From Gnetum montanum (taxonomy: Eukaryota; Streptophyta; Gnetopsida; Gnetales; Gnetaceae), in the NCBI GenBank assembly GCA_015680685.1, contig MNCI01016384.1, positions 156,017 to 220,016 on the forward strand: 64,000 nucleotides of DNA. The letters are read 5' to 3'. The notes beneath the pieces are model-generated. The model saw only the letters and a list, made by a program, of their open reading frames with translations. It ran no database searches and was not told where the DNA came from. Made by a program: the position numbers and the translations under genes. Shown here piece after piece: positions 55,901-64,000 of this stretch (positions within the stretch are counted from its first letter, which is position 1; each line of letters opens with the position of its first letter).

Positions 55901-57235
55901 GAGAGCCCATGTCCTGATTAGTTCCCTGATGAACTCCTCTTTGCTAGTGTGATGAATGAGCAAGTGCCCACTGAACCTACATGGTATGATGGCATCCTTA
56001 CTTATCTTCTCACTTAGGAAATGCCATAAGAGTTAGATCACAAAAATAAATAGTATTTTCTTCATTAGGTCAAACACTTCATGGAAATTAATGGATACCT
56101 TTACAAGGTGTGTGTCGATGTCCTAGTTTGTTGGTGTGTTCTTGATGTTGACCAACTGCATGTTCTCCAAGACACTCATGAGGATCCTTGTGGGGTGCAC
56201 TATGTTGGAAAATGCAAAACCATTAAGATCCTAATGGTAGGGTATTATTGGCCAACACTCTTCAAGGACATCCACCAATTCACCCACTCTTGTGAACATT
56301 GTCAATGTAATGGTAGGATGACCACTCAAATGAAGGGTCCTCAACAATGGATTCAACCACTGAAATCATTCAACATCTAGGGAATAGACTTCATTGATTC
56401 CATCACACCAATGTTGAATGGAAAGACATACACTATAGTGTTGTTGATTATTGTATGCAATAGGCAAATTCAACAACCATCACAAACTGTACATCTTCCA
56501 CTACTGCTTAGTTTGTACAACTAAATATTGTAAATAGGTTTGAGATGCCACATGCACAGATCTCTAATAATGGAACTTATTTTATAGGCACCACCTTTTG
56601 AAAACTCATGCAATGCTTAGGGGTAGAACATAAATTAATAACATCTTATCAACCCCAAGCCAATGGTCAAGTAAAGGTTACCAATAGGGATATCATTAAA
56701 ATCCTAACAAGAAAAATTAGCAAATATAAGAGAGACTATAGCACAAAATTCAATGGTGTTATTTGGTCTTAATGCTCAACATGGAAACTTCCTATAGGCT
56801 ACTCTCCCTATGAGCTAGTGTATGGAAAACTACCAACACTTCCAATCCAATCCAAGCTCTGTACACTTGCAACAACCTATGACCTTGACCTTGACCTAAG
56901 CCTAGCACAAAAAGAAAGATTGATCAATCTTAACATGCTTAATGAGAATGGATTGGGGGACCTATCTTTAAATGAGATGCACAAAGTATTTAACAAAAAA
57001 TTCCATGATCTTAAAATAAGGAAAGTAAAATTTCAACCTTAAGATAAGGTCCTCTATTAGAACCCCACACATATACCTTAAAAGACTAGGTTTCAAACAT
57101 TGTGGAAATGGCCTTACATCATTTATGAAACCTTTTCTTCTAGGGCCATGTTTATCTCCAAAATTGAATGCCCAAATAAAAAGCAACTGGTCAACATGCA
57201 ATAAATTAAACCTTTCCATGACCCCAAGCAAACCA
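55901..57235 (+). pseudogene. Element 2 integrase
   Basis: HHCC module: HVLQDTHEDPCGVHYVGK, ILMVGYYWPTLFKDIHQ, SCEHCQCNGR. The core has IDFIDSITPMLNG (Asp) and SNNGTYF in place of SDNGTHF (Asp to Asn). QANGQVKVTNRDI has Lys in place of the catalytic Glu. The C-terminus reads SPYELVYGKLPTLPIQSKL, LSLAQKERLINLNMLNENGL and KKQLVNMQ-stop-IKPFHDPK, ending near 57230. No chromodomain. The element is catalytically dead. Confidence 0.85.
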
Positions 57236-58829
57236 GTGCAAGCACTTACTCATTAGATGAACAACCTCACTCAATCTTTTGGATCTCATCCTTTTAACTC
57301 AATCATGGTGGAGATGGCCATCCATGCTAATCATATAAGTGGATCTTCATTTTTTACAATTTTTTTTCTATTTTACACTTTCTTTGTTTTATACTTTTTG
57401 TTTTACACCTTGTTGAATTTTATCATTTCTTATTTTACAACATCACTAGTGCATTTTACCTTTCTTGAATACTTTACAAACTATTTTATATTTTACTTTA
57501 TTTTTGTGTGTTTCTCTTATTGTGTTCTAATAAATTGCTTTATTGTCAATAGGACACAATGATGCTGTAGTTGTTTCCTAATGGTGGTTTGTAGTTAATG
57601 TTTTTGATTGCTAATGTCTAGTTTCTATTTTTGAATTTTAATATTGATAACTAAAACAAAGTTTCTTTTTCATGGAACAGGTAGTGAGTCCATGTCATCC
57701 ACCCATCCACAACAATCTATGGTATTTCTAGTTTTGGAAATATGAGGCCTCTTTCATTAATGAAACTTTAATGAACTTGTGGCTTTGGTAGTTTCCAAAC
57801 TTGTAAAAGATCAAATGGATTGATAAAGGTATGACTTCAAGGGGACTTGATGCTCTTTGTACTTTTCTACTCACTTGATTGCATGAGTGTTTTTCATGGA
57901 TTTCTTACCATTTGATATCAACCAATAGCAAGAAGTTAATAAGTCTACATGATGTGGTTCCTATTTAAAAATCCATAAAAACATAAAATTTCAAAAAAAT
58001 GATGGGAATTCCAAGCACATCCCTTAGAAAAAATAAGAGGCTATAAGCATTGGTTATGGGACTAGAAAGACATGTTTCCCATGCCTAAAGGTCCCCTCTA
58101 ACTAAGGCCCTTTATCACTTCCTACTTCTTTTTTCTGCTCTAATAAGGAATGGTGATTGATTTGTAGGAGCATTCTTGTGTCTTGAGGGGATGGATTGGT
58201 TTTAGGGTGTCAATGTGATGTCACTAAAAATGGTTGGCTTTGATTTAGACTTGAGATGAACTTTACTAGGTCATTTAACCATTAGATCCATAAGGGACTT
58301 CATGTCATGAGATGAAACTCCATTCCATCTTCTCTCTCATCCATCAATGTTATCCATAATTTCACCTCACTACATATTTTTCATGTTTTTCTCAATGTCT
58401 TAGTTTGATATGTTGAAATTTTTAGGTAGATTCTTTAGGATTCAATCCTTAACTTTTCATAAGCATTAATCAACCATGGGGTCCAAAGTCTCCTTAATTT
58501 GATGGTATGCAAAGGAAAAATAGACATAAGCTTGCTATGGGAAGGACCCACTTGCATATCGTTTGGCTGGGAATGTTAAGCACCTTATCCTTAGGCATTT
58601 TCACAATCAAATCTTTTGTGTGCACCATCGGTTACATCCAACTATGCACTCCATAAGGCATTTCTCCATCACAATTTGATTCTCCCATCATTTCTCTAAT
58701 TTTTGCGAATTCATAATCCCTCTTCAAGCATTTCATCATATTCATGGCTTTTTTTACTCTCCTTTGACCCCAATTTCATAAGAACACTCATTAAATTTTT
58801 AAAAATATTTAATGTGAAAAATTTTCTCA
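57236..58829 (+). other. Element 2 conserved spacer between integrase and ORF3
   Basis: No coding frame. It aligns with 25956-27600 of element 1 over most of its length, including GGTAGTGAGTCCATGTCATC, TTCAAGGGGACTTGATGCTC and GCTATGGGAAGGACCCACTT. The start is very T-rich (57340-57550). Confidence 0.6.
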
Positions 58830-58913
58830 ACCAGATCCATCGACGGGACTCTATAAACACATCCCACCCATTGATGAGATCTCTTTGACACAAGGCAAAC
58901 ATCCTATAAATAT
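58830..58913 (+). promoter_or_regulatory. Element 2 internal U3-like promoter upstream of ORF3
   Basis: CATCGACGGGACTCTATAAAC, then CCCATTGATGAGATCTCTTTGACAC and CTATAAATATGC at 58904-58915. It has the same order as at 27605-27767 in element 1 and as in the LTR U3 (CATCGACG...CATTGATG...CTATAAATGTGC), but with fewer repeat units. Confidence 0.5.
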
Positions 58914-59059
58914 GCTATGATACTTTGAAAATTTTTTACATTTGCAATCAAATTAGAGGGAAGGTTTTTAACTTTTCAGAGTTTATAAACTTACAAGAGC
59001 TACATCTTCCTAACCGTTTGTCCAATTCACTCTGTTCTTCAATCTTATAGCTATTAAAG

Positions 59060-59357
59060 GTAAGCTCTTTGTTGTGGGGGCCACAAACCTTAATTTTTTG
59101 ATAGAAAACTTTTCAAATTTTTTTAACTCCCATAACGTTTTAACTAAGAAACTAATATTGAAACATCAAATTAGAGAGTTAAGCCATTCCAACAAGCTAT
59201 AGTGACATTACGAATGAAATAGCATTAAAATAATAATAAAATAATCAATTTTCCATGGTCAAAACTTAGCTTAAGTGTAACTGCCCAATGAGATATGGTA
59301 CTTAAAGGTTATAATTTACACATTATATGCTAATCCTTGGTTATGTTGTGACAATAG
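59060..59357 (+). other. Predicted intron in the ORF3 leader, element 2
   Basis: TTAAAG|GTAAGCTCTTTGTTGTGGGG donor and GTGACAATAG|ATG acceptor, 298 bases, in the same place as in element 1. Confidence 0.5.
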
Positions 59358-62092
59358 ATGGCACCGAAAGGGGAGCACACATAGGAAGGAGGACTATCCC
59401 AGCAAAGGGAGAAATGGCCATGAACTGAAAGGGATTAAAAATAGCACCATGAGCAAGTAGAAACCCATGCAATGGGACCTCTTCAGAAGGAGCCTGAAGT
59501 GGAATCTATCTAATAGAATAGATTCTCAAAGAAGTGGCTGCAATAGAATAGTCTCACTGAGATGAGACACCAGAACCTAGCCCAAGCCTTGATGTCACCT
59601 TGATAGAGGCTTTTCTTAGGCAGATCATGAACAAGAAGATCTAGAAATCTATGCTTCAAGAGTAAAACTTTGGACCTTCTTGGAATTCACACCTCCAAAA
59701 GTTAAAGCTCAACTGAAAAACTCTCTCATGTGGAGCACAATCACTTCTAATGGGAAGCGGTACATGGATGAGACATACTGGTTCTAGAACAATCAATAGG
59801 CTAGTTCAATGATTAAGACCAAGGACATTTCATTGTTCTACTTGGTGAAAGCCATTGTCAAGGCCCTTGGGTTACCTAAAACTAGAGAAAATCTTGTAGA
59901 AATCCCAATGTAGGTAGATCCTAGCATCAAAAAGGAATGGACATAGTGGTTTTATGTAGTAGACCATAAGGATTTTGATGTACTAACCATGGAGGAATGT
60001 GCATACTCTAAGATTGTGGCCTTTCACCTCAATCCAATGATGAGGCCAAGCAAAATCACAACCTTCTCCACCTATGTGTGTGCTACTCTAAGTGGTAAAT
60101 TCTCCGTCAACCTTTCATAGATGATCTATTTTGAGGTAGAGAAGAATTTTAAGGAAAATGAACATGGAAGGAAGACACTCCCTTTCCTATGCCTCATCAA
60201 AAAGTTATGCAAGAGGGGAGGCATAACAGGCTACATGAATGATGTTTTCTGATGTGCTCCAATGCTTCTTGGATGAAGATGATGAAGGATACAGTACCTG
60301 ACAAAGTCATTCAAGAAGAGGAGCACTAACAACCACCTCCACCATCCACTCATGAAACAAGAATGGAGGCCCATGCTACCATTGAGCACATGCATCAACT
60401 TTGAGAACAACTCTTGCAGTAGCAAGAGCAGCAAGTAAGAACAAGTGGTGGTGATCCATCTATGTATCACCCAGCAATGTGCCACCTTAATGAAGTGCAC
60501 TGAACAATAAGTTAGATGGAAGATGGTGGGTCAATGTTCTCATACCAATGAATGCAGCTACCCATGAGGTTAAATCCTAGTGCCTAAGAGGTAATGTTAT
60601 CTCTCTCACAATAGCAATAATTCCCAAAAATCTCTAGAAATAACACTACCTTTTTGATGTGTTTGAGGGAGGGTGAGGGAGCACCTATCTTGGTGATGTA
60701 GCATCATGGGCAGGAGATAGTAGCTGAGGTAGTTGTTGAAAAAATTACCAAAGCACTTCATGCACCTATGGCATCTGTACTAGATGTTTCTAAACTGAGA
60801 GATGTGCAGATGTCTATAAGAACTGTTAGCAGTAGATTGAGCATAGCCCAGCATGAGGAATTGCTAGATTGACTAGTGAGAATTGGGCAGTTGATTCTAG
60901 ATATCTTTGACCTTCTAGATACCATCACTACAACCCTTTCAAAGTTGCTAGAAGTAAGGGAAATGCATCATAATGGAGAGGCAACTAGAAACAACCAAAG
61001 CACAAAACTAAGGCTTGGCTATAGAGGTTGCTGAATTAAAGATCCACCTTGTTGATCCTACATTTCTCAACCTAGTACTAACATGAGATGAAGCTTTCAA
61101 ATAGATTTAACACAAGCTCAAAAAGGTTGAGGACATAAAGGAGATGACTATCTTTTAACAGTCCTTAGCCAATGCCACAATGCATAACATCTAGAAGGAC
61201 TTGATCCAAACAGGCTAGGAGAATGAGATTTTGATCGCAAAGAATCATCACCCAAAGAATGTTGATGTGCAGAAGTAGTAAATGGAAGATTTTATCTATC
61301 AACAACAAAATAAGATAGCCAAGGTAAAAAAATGAATTAAGAAGATTAGTAGTAGAAAATAGAAACCTCTCCATGGAGGAAGTCTATGCTTTACACCAAA
61401 AATCTACAATCAAGATTGCTGCTTGAAAGAATGAAGCCCTAAAGTTTGAGAGAGTGAAGAATCACAATAGGGACTAGATGTGATTATAGAGAGAAATTAA
61501 CAAAAAAGAAATCCAATTGCTAAGATAAAAGTAAATGAGGTCCTCTAGAAGCTCCAACAAGGAGGCAATAGGTGGTAATCTATCTTTGATGGACTAAACA
61601 CATACAAGAAGGTTGAAATCCACCTAAAAGAGTTGTAGGTAACAGGGATGATAGAGTACATGGAGCTTGCTAATCTTAAGATTGCAAATGTCAAACTAAA
61701 GGTTCTTAAGGTGAAGTTCACTTATCAATGATCGATCACTGAGAACCTAGCCAAAATGATGAATGATTACCAAGAGCTATAGAATGTAATTAGAGTATTT
61801 AACATTGAATGTAAATAGTTCACTGCCTAGTTCATAAATGTGAAGGAGCTATTCCCTATAATGCCCTATCCATGGGATTTTCTCATTCTAGCTCACATTA
61901 GTCATGTTACGTGGACTATGAATGATCCTCAAAGTAAGGAGAAGATGAAGGCATTGTTGGATGCCTTTCATCTTTCATTAGAAGTTCCAGTTGCCACAAG
62001 ACAACCACAACCACCTCAACCACCATGTGTGCTCGAAGTAGAAGAAGGTTCTTGAAAACCTTAGGAGCCTTCACCACTTGGGCCCACTTGAT
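59358..62092 (+). pseudogene. Element 2 ORF3 (family A)
   Basis: Opens MAPKGEHT-stop-EGGLSQQREKWP, directly after the predicted splice acceptor. Homologous blocks to element 1 ORF3 are YLVKAIVKALGLPKT, VDHKDFDVLTMEE, HLNPMMRPSKITTFSTYV, FSVNLS, YFEVEKNFKENEHGRKTLPF and LIKKLCKRGG. A Pro-rich linker and a long coiled-coil region follow (about 60900-61850). The clean last piece at 61840-62055 ends LPQ-free in VATRQPQPPQPPCVLEVEEG. Stops are frequent. No membrane segment or signal peptide. The product of this position is often called env-like in Athila elements, but nothing here shows fusion or membrane features. Confidence 0.6.
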
Positions 62093-62320
62093 CGTCTTCA
62101 CCACTTGCACATTGTTAGAGGAATTATGTTTGTTAATTTTGTCTTGGTGTTTAAGTTTTTTGTCTTGAACACCAAAATTTTATAATGATTATAAACTGTA
62201 CACTCGAGAACTTAGTTTTTGTTGCGTTGTTTGTGTGTTTGTTTTGTTAGTCAATAATCCAATACCTTTCAAAATTTTGTAAAGAACTCGAGAATAAGTT
62301 TTCATTTAGCCATGGGGTTA

Positions 62321-63207
62321 TGATGAGTCATATGATTTGGTCACGTCGATGGGATGCTATTGATGTGACCCCATCAATAGGATCTCATCAACATGATCCC
62401 ATTAATGTAGGGTTTGATCCATTAACGTGTACTCATAGATGGGGCACCTTGTTTTGCCTATAAATGTGTGCCTACTTGCTGCATTTATGGCATCTCTTTC
62501 ATTGTTGTAGCTAAGCACTTGTAGTTCTTATTCTCATAAGTTAAAATATTTTATGAGTGCCACAGTAGGAGTGAAATAGTATACAAATATTTATTCGAGC
62601 ACTGTTGTAACTAAGCACTTCAGTGTATGCGGTAATAAAGACAATTTTTTTTATTAAACCTTGTAGCACTTAGACTAGATTAATTTTTTTCTTTATGTGT
62701 TTAATATTCCAGCAATTTCCTTTAATTTTTTAAGAAATTTAGTAATTAAGTAATTAATAGTGATTAAATAGTAGAAATAAGTACAATCATTTCGAGCATA
62801 TGTCAAACACTTGGTAATCCTAGAAACTCTTAATGTTTGGTAACTTAGTAGCACTATACATATTTAAGATGTGTACAACAAGTGGGAATAGATGCTTATG
62901 TTAGGAATAGTTAAATATTAGCTAGCTATTAAATTAATTTAGCAATTTAATACTTCATTCTTTATTTTTTATTCTTAGGTAACTTAGAATGTAAAAGACA
63001 AAATGATAAAAATCACATACCTTAGTTATACTTAACCATACCCTTGAACTTCACAAGTGGAAATGGGAAGACAATAATTGTAATGGTTAATTTCACCTCC
63101 TAGAACTAGTGTATTTAAAAAACTAAAGTCTTTGGAATTCAACCAAACTACTAAGTGAATGCTAGTGATTTGTATGGTTGGATGTAGGGTATACTCGCTA
63201 CTCATCA
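62321..63207 (+). repeat. Element 2 3' LTR
   Basis: TGATGAGTCATATGATTTGG to CGCTACTCATCA, 887 bases. U3 holds CGTCGATGGG, ATTGATGTGACCCCATCAAT and CATGATCCCATTAATG palindromic repeats, then TATA box CCTATAAATGTG at 62458-62469 and AATAAAGACAAT in R/U5. It has one more U3 repeat unit than the 5' LTR. Confidence 0.9.
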
Positions 63208-63212
63208 CATTT
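63208..63212 (+). other. Target-site duplication of element 2 (right)
   Basis: CATTT immediately after the CTCATCA end, identical to 50047-50051. Confidence 0.85.
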
Positions 63213-63373
63213 GTATCATATGAATTATAATATCTTTTATATTTATTAAATACAATGATATACATGAGAGTTCTTGGCAATCCACTCAACATTATTCTTG
63301 AAGCTTACAACTAGATTGCACTATGATTTGTATGATATATCCTATTGATCCAAAATTAGCAACATCCTTATTA
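63213..63373 (+). repeat. Element 3 3' LTR, second part
   Basis: GTATCATATGAATTATAATATC, AATGATATACATGAGAGTTCTTGGCAATCC and TTTGTATGATATATCC continue the LTR interrupted at 50051 and match 39975-40138. The final CA appears as TA (CCTTATTA). Confidence 0.8.
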
Positions 63374-64000
63374 CCAATCATACAATTAGCTCATGGAATC
63401 ATGTGCGCATGTACTACATCCTAGGAGATATCTGCTATCCCCCTTTTATCACCACTCATCCATATAATAGGGATTAACCTCCAAGTCTCCCTACCAAGCA
63501 CAAGAGCACACCTATCACTTGCAGTGTCATCTAATCATGATTCTTCCATGGTCCAACCATTAAGATAATGTGCCAAAAAACATATAGAAGCTAAGATTCT
63601 CTTTTAGTTTTCCTCTATCCATGCATATATGCATAGTAGGCTTCCTAAAGTTTTCTTTAGAGGCAACCTCTTGTTGATTCCTTTGGCTTGGCCATCCAAT
63701 CCCACATTCTAGAAATGATTACAATGCCATAACCAAATAAATGAAATACTCAAGATTCAAATGTAGTTAAGTTTTGAGTCAAGGATTATGATGTTAATCC
63801 TTAGAAAAAAATAGATTGGAGATTTTGGTAAAAGCAACAATTAACATTGCCAAAGTTCACTAAGAGAGAGACTTCTAGGCCTTCATAACCATGGATAGAC
63901 ATGAGTAAGAAACTATCTTAAAGTATTATATTTTGCATAGTCAATTGATTAAGAAAATAAGTTGAACATAATATATTCTTGCATAGACATTGGTTTAACC
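63374..64000 (-). mobile_element. Family B (minus copy) spacer, right side of the nest
   Basis: On the minus strand GTAGTACATGCGCACATGATTCCATGAGCTAATT and TGGTAGGGAGACTTGGAGG match 44560-44760 of element 3. The minus-strand family B copy interrupted at 38893 therefore continues here and leaves the window. No gene is legible in this part. Confidence 0.65.

Larger units (their letters stand above)
50052..63207 (+). mobile_element. Element 2: complete family A (Athila/Tat-like) retrotransposon
   Basis: 13,156 bases with both LTRs, primer site, gag, protease, RT, RNase H, integrase, a conserved spacer, an internal promoter-like block, ORF3, and a perfect 5-base CATTT target duplication. It lies inside the 3' LTR of element 3. 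All ORFs carry stops, and key catalytic residues are lost, so it is dead. By eye the two LTRs are roughly four-fifths identical, implying an old insertion. Confidence 0.9.
38894..63373 (+). mobile_element. Element 3: family B LTR retrotransposon (hosting element 2)
   Basis: Has 5' LTR 38894-40138, primer site, gag, protease, a long spacer, ORF3, and a 3' LTR beginning at 48933 that is split by element 2 between 50051 and 63213 and ends near 63373. Without the insert it is about 11.3 kb. No reverse transcriptase, RNase H or integrase signature occurs anywhere between protease and ORF3, so the copy appears non-autonomous. It is embedded in an oppositely oriented copy of its own family. A clean target duplication was not found (ATGAT to the left, CCAAT to the right). 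Confidence 0.75.

Noticed and set aside
1-64000. tRNA, rRNA or organellar DNA insertions
   Set aside because: No cloverleaf-like A/B-box pairs, rRNA core sequences or plastid/mitochondrial gene text were noticed. A dedicated scan was not possible.

Overview
The window is a gene-poor, AT-rich plant nuclear segment made almost entirely of old, decayed, nested LTR retrotransposons. A large gymnosperm genome, probably a conifer, fits best: Ty3/gypsy copies of the Athila/Tat type, LTR pairs only about four-fifths identical by eye, many in-frame stops, and no complete host gene, rRNA or tRNA that I can support. The species cannot be fixed from the sequence. All family assignments come from motifs and from comparing copies inside the window, not from database searches.

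Left part (1-12.6 kb): a LINE reverse-transcriptase scrap; a minus-strand gag-protease remnant of 'family C' (about 2.3-5.7 kb); an unidentified coding remnant; an isolated LTR of 'family B' (7.39-8.52 kb); then a CpG-richer tract (9.47-12.06 kb) that may hold genic or younger transposon DNA. 12.7-20 kb: a plus-strand family C gag-protease copy, split by a 3.86 kb minus-strand non-autonomous LTR element ('element D', 13302-17156). Element D carries one long, unfamiliar, decayed reading frame.

20.7-32.2 kb: a minus-strand LTR of 'family A' joined head-on to a plus-strand family A element that lacks its 5' end. The plus element has gag end, protease, RT, RNase H and integrase, then a long spacer, then a third ORF (ORF3), then its 3' LTR. 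32.2-38.9 kb: a minus-strand family B copy (3' LTR and ORF3), whose LTR is split by a roughly 2 kb segment with a ~190-bp tandem array.

38.9-64 kb is a three-level nest. A plus-strand family B element (38894-63373: gag, protease and ORF3 but no visible RT or integrase) sits inside the minus-strand family B copy, which resumes at 63374. A complete family A element (50052-63207, flanked by CATTT duplications) sits inside the 3' LTR of the family B element.

The most interesting signal is shared by both ORF3-bearing families. Just upstream of ORF3 lies a second copy of the short CATTGATG-type palindromic repeats that otherwise occur in the U3 of that family's own LTR. In family A this is followed, in two independent copies, by a TATA box, a GTAAG donor and an AG acceptor directly abutting the ORF3 ATG. 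This suggests that ORF3 has, or had, its own LTR-like promoter and a spliced leader.
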